A DNA stretch of 64,000 nt. It comes from Burkholderia sp. Ax-1719. Its GTDB lineage: Bacteria; Pseudomonadota; Gammaproteobacteria; Burkholderiales; Burkholderiaceae. The notes under the pieces are model-generated. The model was not told the DNA's origin and did not search any database. It saw only the letters and a list, made by a program, of their open reading frames with translations. A program made the position numbers and the translations under genes. Below are positions 1 to 8,602 of the stretch, in pieces; positions within the stretch are counted from its first letter, which is position 1; each line of letters opens with the position of its first letter. Location: contig NZ_VWWJ01000010.1 in NCBI RefSeq assembly GCF_011753055.1, positions 159,824-223,823 on the forward strand. The letters are read 5' to 3'.

Positions 1-25
1 TCTCGCAACTGTGAATAGGCGCAAG

Positions 26-1178
26 CTAGCTACCCGAAGCAAACCATTTTCGATGGATCTGTTCGTACGTTCCATCTTCATACATGGTTAGTAATGCTTC
101 GTTGACGGTCTTTCTCAGCGGACTTCCATTGGGCAGCGCAATCCCGTATTTTTCAGGCCTAAAAATCGGTCCGACCACAGCGAGCGCACCGTTTCCCAAT
201 CGACATGCCCAATATTGCAGCGTCGGCGCATCATAGACGATCGCCTGCACATCGCCTTGCATCAGTTTCTGGAATCCATCGGCGGCGCTTGTCACGTTAA
301 CGAATGGCAAGCCACGCTGTGTCAGATATCCGGCGGCGACGGTGCCAGGCAGCGTGCCGATGATTTTCCCAGGCAGATCGTCAGGATCCCGTATGTTCGA
401 CTGCAGCCGCGCGACCGTCTGCGACGATGTCACCGTGGCGGTCAGCTGCGCCACCAGCAGCACGCCGATCAGCCACATGGTTGGCACGAGCACGCGCTTC
501 CACGCCCCCGGTGCATCGCGCTCGCCGTGCTCGCCTGTGGCGATGATCAGCATGGTTATCCAAAGCCCCTCGCCAATCGCCCGCCAATAAGGCTTCTGAA
601 AATTCCGGTCGCGGCGGCGCTCCATGAGCCAGACCAGATTGGCGAGCACAAACACGATAGCGGCTGTCATGCCGACGAACTGCCCAATCGCTCGCCACGG
701 CACCGACGCGAGCGTGCTGAGAAGCGAATTGTCGCTGTTCGCACGCACGAGAATCTGCAGACCGGAATCGAAATACGGCATCGAAAAATCGACCTTTCCT
801 TCGCGGTCCGGCGTCATCGTGATCGCCGAGATTGCGACGTCGGCGTTGCCATGCTCGACGGCGGCGAGCAGATCTGTCGGCTTCGCAACGGCACACCACG
901 TAAAGTCGCGATGTATGCGCCGCGCGATTTCGTTCCAGATATCGATGCTGAATCCTTCTGGCGTCGACGTTTGAGGCAGTACGAATGGGGCGGTTGGCGC
1001 GATGGCGACCCGCAGGCCGGCAGGCCCGGGCGCATCGCTGCCGATGATCGGCGTGGCCTGGATTGTGGCGTTGCAATCCTCCGATGCGATCGGCGCGGCC
1101 GCCGACGCGCTCCCGCAGACGTTCGAGCCAAGAACGACGATCCCGCACAACACCGACACCACGCCAGGTCTGCTCATC
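26..1178 (-). CDS. GluR0-like receptor channel: solute-binding domain with inserted pore
   Basis: The product is about 383 residues with an N-terminal signal peptide. A periplasmic solute-binding domain (amino acid-binding SBP_bac_3 type, from about residue 55) is split by two membrane segments at about 164-184 and 229-250 with a pore loop between them, then resumes to the C-terminus. This is the layout of prokaryotic ionotropic glutamate receptors, in which ligand binding would gate an ion channel. The loop reads ATGEHGERD where potassium-type members have TVGYGD. I chose the ATG at 1178 because GGAG lies just upstream; a GTG at 1219 would add 14 unlikely residues. A plain ABC-transporter binding protein is less likely because of the inserted pore. 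The gene lies just outside the left boundary of the island. Confidence 0.75.
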
Positions 1179-1322
1179 GTTGCGCTCCGAGCCCGTTTTT
1201 CCGCCGACACCTCCGGCACGACGTCGCATCACATTAAGGCAAATCTCAAGCGCCTGCCCAATGCGAGCCCGTCGGCCGGCGGCGAAACGGGGCGTGCCCG
1301 CAGCGCTACGCCTGGCGCATGC

Positions 1323-1358
1323 TTAAGTCGCGTACTGCGCGACCCCATTGCCGAAAGA
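1323..1358 (-). repeat. Attachment-like core copy A (leftmost, attL-like)
   Basis: Read on the minus strand these 36 bases encode SFGNGVAQYAT and a TAA stop, the same 11 residues that end the intact tautomerase at 19398. The differences from that copy are all synonymous (TCT/TCG, TTC/TTT, GTC/GTG, ACT/ACG). To its right is the arm shared with copies B and C; to its left is unrelated chromosomal sequence. This is the pattern of a displaced original gene end at the far side of an insertion. Confidence 0.7.
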
Positions 1359-1550
1359 TACTCAAAATAACATTACAAAAATCACTCCGAGTCTTGTGTG
1401 GAAAGGATTTCCAGCAACTCGACTCGACCAGTGTGGAAAAGAGTCCTGGCAACGGCCCCGATAAGCAACTGGCACCTTCGCGAACCTACGGGCCGCCCCC
1501 GCAGCCGCTGAGCGACAACAGCCCTTCCCTCGCCTTCGTCGGCAGGCGGC
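1359..1550. repeat. Element right arm next to core A
   Basis: This stretch aligns with 8154-8466 and 12000-12252. Shared blocks include 'tactcaaaataaca' directly after the core, a 'ttccggctacccgac'-like block, and a GC-rich block near the end with 'ggccgcccccgcagccgctg' and 'ccttcgtcggca'. This copy lacks roughly 130 bases present in the middle of the other two. The arms are clearly homologous but diverged, so the units do not look like recent copies of one another. No gene is supported here. Confidence 0.65.
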
Positions 1551-2101
1551 CACAACCTGACGCTCCGCGAGCGGACGAAGCTGCCGTTGGAACGACCGCG
1601 CGACTCCGCAAACAGCCATTGCTCGCATGCGGCAACGAACGGTTGCGGCATGCGTCTCTCGCCGGCCAACGGCCGCCACGAAACCGCCTTCTGGTATTTG
1701 GCAGTGTATGCGCGTCTAGCGCAGCACGATCCGCTGATCGACCGCTTCGAACAACACGGATGCGCAAGCGGTCGCGCAACGGGGTTTCATTGGAAAACGC
1801 AGCAGAGTCGCTGCCGCACTTTCAGGATCTACTCGTCGAGCGCGCGCAACGCATGTGCACGTTATTGCGCCAGAGGTGTGGGCGAGGGATTCGAGATCTT
1901 CGGCCCGATCTGCTTTGAGAACGACGGACCAGACGACGGCATGCACGTCGAAAAGGTGTTATGCATTTTTGCTAAAGGATGCGAAGTGGACGAACATAAC
2001 GACCGAGAACACGACGAAATGCAGACCAGCCAATGGCTTCGGGCAAACGCTCGTAGTCTCTAGCCACGGTACCAGGGCTCGCCGAAAGTTCATAACACCT
2101 T
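1551..2101. other. Intergenic, no supported gene
   Basis: About 550 bases between the right arm of unit 1 and the PAAR gene. Open frames exist on both strands, but they lack recognisable domains, good ribosome-binding sites or mutual consistency. I see no tRNA, clear terminator or insertion sequence. It may hold decayed sequence from earlier cargo. Confidence 0.4.
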
Positions 2102-2386
2102 CTAGCCGCCAACATCGGTTTCTGCAATCAACACAGCACCGCAGCTACTCTTATGACCTTCGAGCGCCACCGGCGCTCCAAAGTCCAGACTATCTTCGCA
2201 TCCCTCGACAATTTCGAAGAGATGAGGCGCGCATTGCGGACACGTCACCTTATCGCCCTTGCGGGCGATTGGGATGCCGGGCCGCCCCCATGTGGAAGAC
2301 GGACTGCCAGAAATGACACGACCGCCATGACTGGTCTTGTCGCCCACGACAATTTGTGCCTTGCCGCCTACGGTCGCTCGCGTCAT
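2102..2386 (-). CDS. PAAR-domain T6SS spike-tip protein
   Basis: A 94-residue protein starting MTRATVGGKAQIVVGDKTSH. Glycine-rich beta repeats and the Pro-Ile-Ala-Arg-Lys-Gly-Asp-Lys-Val-Thr-Cys-Pro block are typical of PAAR proteins, which cap the VgrG trimer and sharpen the T6SS spike. The ATG at 2386 is preceded by GAGG; an upstream extension would overlap the neighbour more deeply and adds no family sequence. It is the last gene of the unit 1 module, overlaps the end of the 2397-3302 gene on the same strand, and has no toxin domain fused to it. Confidence 0.8.
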   Translation of the reverse strand: MTRATVGGKAQIVVGDKTSHGGRVISGSPSSTWGRPGIPIARKGDKVTCPQCAPHLFEIVEGCEDSLDFGAPVALEGHKSSCGAVLIAETDVGG

Positions 2387-2396
2387 GTGCCGTGCC

Positions 2397-3302
2397 TCAT
2401 TCCGGTTTGCCCGCAGCATCCTGCAATGCTTTGATCGGCGGATCCTCATAGGTCGTATCGATCGTATAGCCCTGCGCTTTCAAGGTTGCTTCGGTTGCAA
2501 GTCTCTTTGCATGGGCTTTGGCGAGTACAGCGGGAATGTACTTTTCCCAGTGGCGCATTTTCTCGGAGTCCCCGGGAAAATATCCAAGCGCATAGAATGC
2601 ATACTCGTTCTTCACGTCGATATTGACGAGGTAAGTCTTCTTTCCTGCGACCCCGGCCATGCCACTCGCCTGCAAAGAGATTTCGATATACGTGCCATTC
2701 GCGTAAAGCGTCCACGATGGCATAGAGTCTTCACCGGCGCGCCATTCTTCCAGATCGGGCTTGTACGAGGGATCAAGAGGATACACGCCTTTGCCTTCAG
2801 CGGATGTGCCGTAATGCCACGCCTGCTCGCCGGTCAAGCGTGGAGATTCATTATCGATAAACCGTCTCCACCCGGCCGCCTCCAGCCTTGCGAGAATTTG
2901 CATCATCCCGTCGCGCGCAACCTCTGGAGATTCGACCTGCTTGTCCGAAAAGGTAGACGTGCTTTTCCATTCAAAGATTCCGCCTGGCACATCTTTGTCG
3001 GCAGCACCCATCAGCGAGATAACATTGTTGACCTGAAAACTATTCTTACCGGATTCGATCGTTATTGTTTGATGATCTGCCTGCGAGAAATCGGCTTCGT
3101 AGAAATCCATACCAGTGGGATGGTTGTCCGTTTTGAGACCAGTAATTTTTGAAAGACTGGGATCCCCAAGTTGAAGCGTGACGGCAGATTCGCTCATTTT
3201 TGAAGTGGGAAGTGAATTGGTTTTCGCGAAACAAATCGCAAGCGCAACACCCGCGGTTATTGCAAGCGTCGCTATACATTTAGTCAAAAAATTGATTCTC
3301 AT
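2397..3302 (-). CDS. Membrane-anchored partner of the adjacent effector candidate, possible immunity protein
   Basis: A 301-residue protein with one hydrophobic segment at about residues 8-26 (signal anchor or signal peptide) and a soluble remainder placed outside the cytoplasm. I do not recognise the family. Its ATG overlaps the stop of the 3299-4468 gene by four bases (ATGA), so the two are translationally coupled, as effector and immunity genes often are. The central region (around AAGWRRFIDNESPRLTGEQ and a later DPSY...EW...W...YIEISLQ pattern) matches the broken gene at 18294-19021 (AGWKRFIAADTSRLVG, DPTYPLTLQQW, FIDLQY). A periplasmic immunity role is inferred from position, topology and this recurrence beside vgrG genes. 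Confidence 0.6.
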   Translation of the reverse strand: MRINFLTKCIATLAITAGVALAICFAKTNSLPTSKMSESAVTLQLGDPSLSKITGLKTDNHPTGMDFYEADFSQADHQTITIESGKNSFQVNNVISLMGAADKDVPGGIFEWKSTSTFSDKQVESPEVARDGMMQILARLEAAGWRRFIDNESPRLTGEQAWHYGTSAEGKGVYPLDPSYKPDLEEWRAGEDSMPSWTLYANGTYIEISLQASGMAGVAGKKTYLVNIDVKNEYAFYALGYFPGDSEKMRHWEKYIPAVLAKAHAKRLATEATLKAQGYTIDTTYEDPPIKALQDAAGKPE

Positions 3303-4468
3303 GGCGTATCTGGAATATTTCTGAACCCAGCAATCTCGCGGAGATAAGAATGCATTTCATCTTTATGTGAGGTCATCAGCAAATCATATTTATTTGCAGC
3401 CTTACCAATCCAGTTCATTCTTTGAATATAATTTTGCATGGTAATATCACCCTCTGGTGCTGATTTGTGATCCGGATCAGTTGTTTTATCTCTGGACGTC
3501 AACACCAACTCAAGAGGAGGAATCTGTGCTCGAAGCAGCTTGGCTAACTCGTAAGCTGTGATCGCACCCAAGCCTAGAGCGGAGGCCACGACGCGATTGT
3601 CATCAAACTTCTTGCTCTGCAAAACGCGTTGAAAATCAAGACCAAGATCAAACACGATCCTGTCGTAAATGAGACCTTGCAGTACCTCGCCCTGCTCATG
3701 GTACGCGATGTTGAAAAGATGCTGCATTGCGAGTTTCGGTCTGAATCTGCTGTGCTCGCCCGCGTCTTCCCATTGCTTGACGTAATCAAATCCTTCCGTC
3801 ACCAGCGGAGTAGCCTGAAGGTAGCCAAGCTTACCATTTATAACCTCCCCGGTATTTCTGTCGCGCTGCATTGGCGTCTTTGCTATGACATCTTTATAGT
3901 CAAGTTGAAGACGAAAGTTTTTGCGCACCGGTTCCAGAAAATCATTGCTATTGCGCTTTTGCGCAGACTCCTTGAATGAAGCTGGATCAACCGCGTAACC
4001 GTAGAACCAGGGCAGAATGTCGTTGAATAGCCACAGATTGCCTTGCCCGAGTAAGGTATAGGTTGGCATGGCCTTTGTCATACGAAGCAGCGGCGCCTCC
4101 AGGGTGACAGCGACTTGTTTCGCCGCAAATGCACCCAGACCGAGCCAGTAAAAACGCCCCACCAACTCTTTCTTCCCATACGGGAAATCTTCCAGAAACA
4201 CCGCAGCATAAGCCCCTGCGATACGTCGCGCACGCACCGCGAAATTGCTTACAAAACGCGGCGTGGACTTGTTCGCGGAGTCATTGGCAATACCCGGACT
4301 ACCGTTCCGATAGTCCGGCTTGTCCTGACAAACCGGCGCATGTGTGACGATCTGACTAAGCGCGTATTGCTGCGCATGCGTCCAGAACGCGGGCCAATCA
4401 CATTTCAGATCGGTAACGGTATGGGGCGTGTCATTGGTCTGCCCGTTGACGGCTAAAGGAGTAGGCAC
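3299..4468 (-). CDS. Putative T6SS effector of unknown activity
   Basis: A 389-residue protein, GTG start, lying 16 bases after the vgrG stop and overlapping the next gene by four bases. I do not recognise a named domain with certainty. The middle is rich in aromatic and hydrophobic residues (about residues 75-175) without a clear run of transmembrane helices, and the C-terminal half is helical and charged, with a HEQGEVLQGLIYD block. GC content is clearly lower than in the chromosomal genes. Its position between vgrG and a membrane-anchored partner, followed by PAAR, is the usual place for a VgrG-delivered toxin. It could instead be an adaptor, but it does not resemble the DUF4123 chaperones. 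Function is inferred only from context. Confidence 0.55.
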   Translation of the reverse strand: MPTPLAVNGQTNDTPHTVTDLKCDWPAFWTHAQQYALSQIVTHAPVCQDKPDYRNGSPGIANDSANKSTPRFVSNFAVRARRIAGAYAAVFLEDFPYGKKELVGRFYWLGLGAFAAKQVAVTLEAPLLRMTKAMPTYTLLGQGNLWLFNDILPWFYGYAVDPASFKESAQKRNSNDFLEPVRKNFRLQLDYKDVIAKTPMQRDRNTGEVINGKLGYLQATPLVTEGFDYVKQWEDAGEHSRFRPKLAMQHLFNIAYHEQGEVLQGLIYDRIVFDLGLDFQRVLQSKKFDDNRVVASALGLGAITAYELAKLLRAQIPPLELVLTSRDKTTDPDHKSAPEGDITMQNYIQRMNWIGKAANKYDLLMTSHKDEMHSYLREIAGFRNIPDTP

Positions 4469-4484
4469 TGTTAGTTACTCGTGT

Positions 4485-7172
4485 TCAAGCTTCGGCAGAT
4501 GCCGGGATAAAAGGCCGCCCCGAGGCGGCAGCAAACTCATCAAAATGCAGATCGAAAGCGACAGTGTCTGGCTTCTCTGTATTGATCAACGCAGATTTTC
4601 CTTCCGCCGTTGTCGAGGCTACGTGCGCACCCGATGCGGTCTTCACGCTGTACGCGACGCCGCTCATCGGTACCCCAGTTGGCGATAACACACGAAACTG
4701 CTGATCGTTCATCTGCACGTCTGGCACGCCATTGGCATTCACGCCCATCGGTTTCGACGGCTGATTCTTCGACTGCGCGTTCACCTCATAGACCCCGCCG
4801 CCCACCGTGATCTGGCCTTGCTTCAAGCTGATATAGCTATCACCGCCGTGCAGCATGACTTCCTCGGCGGCGCGGATCGTAATTCGATTGGCCGTTTGTG
4901 TAATGTCGAGTTTCGCGAGCAGATTGAGATTCTTCTGTAGCGCCTTGATGTCGATATCTTCGGCATAGGAAACCATCCTCACACCCAGTTTGTAGGCGAA
5001 TAGTCGAATCGCACTACGCGCCGAAGCCAGCAAACTCGTGCCGCTGCTCACGCTCACATGAGTGCCGCCCGTCAAGGCGATATGCGCGCCGCTTGCCATA
5101 TGCACGCTTCCGGCCGTGGTCGCCTCCAGACCCGCCGGTGACGCGAGGACGAGGTGAGCCTTCGAAAGCTCCGGGAAGTCACCGCTGCCCTGCCCTTTGA
5201 TTTCGTCGTTCTGCTGTTTGATTGCATCCGCAACCAGTAACTGGTCCTGTGTGTCCTGCACCTGCGCATTTGTCGCAGCGGTGGCCAGCGTCCGATGAAA
5301 ATCGTGTGCCTGCGCGAGGCGCAACGCGGTCTCGCCCATATCCTTGGCAGCGGCGCCAGCACCGGCGCGTGTCTCGGTCGTCACCAGCATTCCGCCATTC
5401 GCGCGCAAGACGCCCCACGAGTCCGTCGCTAGTTCCCAACCCGTTCCGCGAGCTGCCGTGCGCCCGGCTTGACCGTCGATGCGAGTGTTGTAACCAACCA
5501 CGAGCCGAGATTGCGCGTGATCGCTCGATACCTGGACCTGTTGTTTGCCGGGTGTATCGTCCGCCACCACCTGATTGGCCTGCGTGCCTTCCAGGTCGCG
5601 TGAGCGCAGCCCCGAAAGCGCCTGGTTCTCCGGCAGTTTCCATTGCACGACGTTGATGCCGTTCGGCACACGCCCCGTAATGATCGGCCGATCGGAACTG
5701 CCGTCCAGAAACGAAACGACCACTTCGTCGCCAATGCGCGGAATATGAATCATCCCGAACCCTTGCCCGGCCCAGGGATGGCTCACGCGTATCCAGCACG
5801 AGCTACGTTCGTTGCGCTGCCCGATGCGATCCCAATGGAACTGCACTTTGACGCGCCCCAATTCGTCCGTATAGACCGGCGCGCCCTCTGTTCCCACCAC
5901 TGTCGCCGTCTGCATCTGCATGACCGGTTGCTGATGTTCGAACGGGCTTCGGAATGGCACGGATTTACGCTGTGTTTCTATTTCGACCAGAAAAACGCCT
6001 TCGGAACCATCCGCATGCGTGACTCGCGACGCGGAGTTTCCTGCATCGTCCGCTACCGCGTTCGCAATGCGATCGCGCAGACTATTGGTGAAGCTGGCGT
6101 GATGGCTTGACTCTGGCAGGTTGTTTTCGATGAGCCACGTCACTTCGATGACCGCGAACTGGCGGCGATCACTGAAATCCTCATCCAGTTCGGGATGTCC
6201 AACCAGCTCGAACCAGCGTCCAGCGTCGATCGCCCGCACCCCTCCAGCGCCGTAGAATCGCTCCGCGCGAGACTCCCACTCTTCCATGCGGACCTTCGAG
6301 AGATGATCGCCGCGCGTCTGTTTGAGGTACGTATAGGGACCGGTATACTCATAGACTTCAAGTTGCTCGGGCAACTCCGGAGACACTGTGGGCACAGTCT
6401 TGCCTTTGGGATTGGCCAGCGGCGAAGGATGCTTGTAGTCGAAAGTGCGCGTAGTCAGCACGGCGCTATGCAGTTCGCGCACATCGGACCACTGGACCAG
6501 CGCATCGACCTCGCCATATGCCCCGTACCGGGCAAACTGGACCGTACGCCCTGCAATCGCCTCGCACGTATCCAGTCGATCCGTGATGTTCAAGCGATGC
6601 GATTTTCCGTCGTCGGCCTGCGTCCAGATGCCGAACAGACCTTCTTCCTCCATTAATCGATGGACGAAATTCCAGTCGTCGTCGTATTGTGTGCAATACG
6701 ATCTTGCAGGCAACGGGTTCGCAAGCGCAAAGGCGAATTGCCCTTTTGCGTGGGGATGACGGTTAAATACTTCAGTGATGATTTCGTCAGCGGCTTTATC
6801 CTGCCAAATGCGCTGGTCGCGGCGAAACCGCAGGAAATGCATCCACGACGCAAACCGGATCTGATAGCTGGTCAAACTCCCTTCCGATCCTTGCCTGCGC
6901 ACCGAATAGACATAGCCATTCCAAGGCAGATATGACTTATCCCCCTGCTGAATCCACAACGTAACGGATTGCCCGACGAGTTCCTTGAGCTTGATACCGC
7001 TGCGCATTGAGAGCACATCAAGCGTGAAATCGAAATGCCGTCCTATGCGAGAGCAGCCCACCGCACGTTGAGGCAACAACACGTTCTCGCCAAGCGGCGT
7101 ATCGAACTTCAGAAGCCGATCTTGCTGGAGCAATCCACCCCGAATTGCACCCGCGATGTCCTGCGCATTCAT
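4485..7172 (-). CDS. vgrG: T6SS spike protein VgrG (TssI) with C-terminal extension
   Basis: An 895-residue VgrG, the trimeric puncturing spike of the type VI secretion system. The first 400 or so residues match the gp27/gp44-like base (DWNFVHRLMEEEGLFGIW, EYTGPYTY). A gp5-like OB domain follows at roughly 420-505 (VYTDELGRVKVQFHWDR, SSCWIRVSHPWAGQGFG, IPRIGDEVVVSFLDG). A DUF2345 beta-helix region spans roughly 620-780. The last 90 or so residues form a beta-rich extension (from about SPTGVPMSGVAYSVK) that probably docks the following cargo. The ATG at 7172 has AAGG upstream. Effector candidate, partner and PAAR genes follow on the same strand. No other T6SS structural gene is in the window, so this is an orphan vgrG module dependent on a main cluster elsewhere. 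Confidence 0.93.
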   Translation of the reverse strand: MNAQDIAGAIRGGLLQQDRLLKFDTPLGENVLLPQRAVGCSRIGRHFDFTLDVLSMRSGIKLKELVGQSVTLWIQQGDKSYLPWNGYVYSVRRQGSEGSLTSYQIRFASWMHFLRFRRDQRIWQDKAADEIITEVFNRHPHAKGQFAFALANPLPARSYCTQYDDDWNFVHRLMEEEGLFGIWTQADDGKSHRLNITDRLDTCEAIAGRTVQFARYGAYGEVDALVQWSDVRELHSAVLTTRTFDYKHPSPLANPKGKTVPTVSPELPEQLEVYEYTGPYTYLKQTRGDHLSKVRMEEWESRAERFYGAGGVRAIDAGRWFELVGHPELDEDFSDRRQFAVIEVTWLIENNLPESSHHASFTNSLRDRIANAVADDAGNSASRVTHADGSEGVFLVEIETQRKSVPFRSPFEHQQPVMQMQTATVVGTEGAPVYTDELGRVKVQFHWDRIGQRNERSSCWIRVSHPWAGQGFGMIHIPRIGDEVVVSFLDGSSDRPIITGRVPNGINVVQWKLPENQALSGLRSRDLEGTQANQVVADDTPGKQQVQVSSDHAQSRLVVGYNTRIDGQAGRTAARGTGWELATDSWGVLRANGGMLVTTETRAGAGAAAKDMGETALRLAQAHDFHRTLATAATNAQVQDTQDQLLVADAIKQQNDEIKGQGSGDFPELSKAHLVLASPAGLEATTAGSVHMASGAHIALTGGTHVSVSSGTSLLASARSAIRLFAYKLGVRMVSYAEDIDIKALQKNLNLLAKLDITQTANRITIRAAEEVMLHGGDSYISLKQGQITVGGGVYEVNAQSKNQPSKPMGVNANGVPDVQMNDQQFRVLSPTGVPMSGVAYSVKTASGAHVASTTAEGKSALINTEKPDTVAFDLHFDEFAAASGRPFIPASAEA

Positions 7173-8053
7173 TTCACACCTTTTTTATTTCACCATCTTT
7201 CCACCAACAAATACAGTGGATTTGTATCTCTCAGAATTAACATTTCCGCCGCTCGATTTTCTGATCGGGTACGGCAACGCGTGAATAATAAATTCAACTT
7301 GCCAAAAAATCATCAATCAATTACACGAAATAAATGCATATTGCATGCCTACGATCTCTGGCATCCAAATCAGGTAATGATGTCCGATCCGCCTACCTGC
7401 TAAATACCAGCCTACTTGAAAAAACATGTAGAACTTTCTCGATACTACGATCTCAATACGCTGGGCATGCACGCGATTGCACGCAGCGGAAAAACTGCGC
7501 CTGTAAGGAACATGCGGTTAGTGTCGCTGGCGTTCACGGCCACCTCGATCGTCGGGCCGCTTGTCGCTAACGCTGCGATGAGGGTGTTCGGAAACGATGC
7601 ATTGATATGGCGCCTTGCGATTGCGATTGCGAGCGCCGCACTTGCAGTGTCTAAGCCCGGCATCTGCGGGGGAAGCGAGAGCGCTGACAACCCTCTCCGG
7701 CGAACTGGGCCAAAACGCCCCCCAATGAATATGGGGCACGGGGCAGAAATCGTACCCAAAGCGGCCACCGAACCACTCAAAGGCCGAAGGACAGCAACGG
7801 GTCGACAAGAGAAACTCGCAATGGAAGCGACCGACGACAAGTCGCACGTTCGCATGTGTCCGCGTTCGGGCAGAACACGTCACTCGCGCGACCGGGTCGC
7901 CCGTATCATGGCGCGACCGCTGCGCGCCCAGAAGCAGTCGCAATTCCGCTCATCGATGGACGCCAGGTCGTTGAACAAGCGTTTCCACTATGTCGTCCGC
8001 CACTCAATCGACCTTCGGCCGAACGACCGTGGCCAACCTGTGACTTTGCAATC
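7173..8053. other. AT-richer leader of vgrG and degenerate spacer
   Basis: The first 250 or so bases upstream of the vgrG start are AT-rich and should hold its promoter, but I cannot assign -35 and -10 boxes with confidence. From about 7500 to 8050 several overlapping frames are open on both strands, none with a recognisable domain or start signal. I treat the stretch as non-coding or decayed. Confidence 0.4.
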
Positions 8054-8117
8054 CAATCGTGGGCAGCAAATAACGTCGACGTGAAATCAACAAAAGCAGC
8101 CGACTGCACAAGCTAAT
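8054..8117. repeat. Element left arm next to core B
   Basis: Nearly identical to 11900-11963 (one mismatch seen) and similar to 19321-19397; the shared start is 'gtgggcagcaaataacgt'. It contains 'cgacgtgaa' at 8077-8085, an exact inverted repeat of 'ttcacgtcg' at 8117-8125, which straddles the junction with the core. This fits a recombinase-binding arm, though the binding role is inferred. Confidence 0.65.
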
Positions 8118-8153
8118 TCACGTCGCGTACTGCGCCACTCCATTGCCCAAAGA
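8118..8153 (-). repeat. Attachment-like core copy B (internal)
   Basis: On the minus strand this encodes SLGNGVAQYAT and a TGA stop. It matches the tautomerase 3' end apart from one Phe-to-Leu change and the stop codon type. It is flanked by both the element left arm (8054-8117) and the element right arm (8154-8466), as expected of a junction between two tandem insertions. Confidence 0.7.
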
Positions 8154-8466
8154 TACTCAAAATAACATCGCGGAAAAATCGCTCTGAGCCTTTTGTGTCA
8201 GGGGTTTCCGGCTACCCGACCAGCGCTGGAAAGGGCGCGGACACGCCGAGTTTCACGCATCTCAAAGCGCGAGATGCGGACAAGCCTCCCACGGTATCTG
8301 AGACCCATCTAGCGATTCGGACAACTCGATTGCAGCGTCCGAGGGTTTGACGCCACGCCTGCCCCGGTAAGCGGCTGGTGCCGTCTGCGAGCCCAACGGC
8401 CGCCCCCGCAGCCGCTGTGTGCTCACAATGCTGCCTTCGTCGGCAGTCGGCCTTCAGGCGTCGCCG
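8154..8466. repeat. Element right arm next to core B
   Basis: Homologous to 12000-12252 over most of its length and to 1359-1550 in parts. The block near the end can form a short stem, ctgcc-ttcgtc-ggcag. No coding capacity is supported. Bases 8467-8602, between this arm and the stop of the OsmC-YcaO gene, are also without a recognisable feature. Confidence 0.65.
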
Positions 8467-8602
8467 AACTACCTACCCGCAGGCGGCCAGCTCTTTCACG
8501 GAGAACTGACTCACCTGCGCTGATTTTCGGCTACATGCTTTCTGACCGGAGTTTTTCGAGCGGAGCAAATCACATCATCGTGTCCAGCCGCCGCTCGTCA
8601 CG

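Larger units (their letters stand above)
1323..8117. mobile_element. Tandem unit 1: T6SS vgrG module inserted at a tautomerase 3' end
   Basis: This 6.8-kb segment is bounded by two copies (1323-1358 and 8118-8153) of the last 12 codons of a tautomerase gene. It starts with the right arm shared with units 2 and 3 (from about 1359) and ends with the left arm shared with units 2 and 3 (8054-8117). Cargo, all on the minus strand: vgrG, an unknown putative effector, a membrane-anchored partner and PAAR. The direct repeats and shared arms are seen in the sequence. Insertion by a site-specific recombinase acting in trans is inferred, because no recombinase gene is present. Confidence 0.55.

Noticed and set aside
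1587..2063. Open frames between the first right arm and PAAR
   Set aside because: Composition is typical of non-coding translation, with no start signal and no conservation with the other units.
7416..8084. Open frame with a hydrophobic patch upstream of vgrG
   Set aside because: No good start, no domain, and competing frames on the other strand; the stretch ends in the repeated left arm. It is treated as non-coding.
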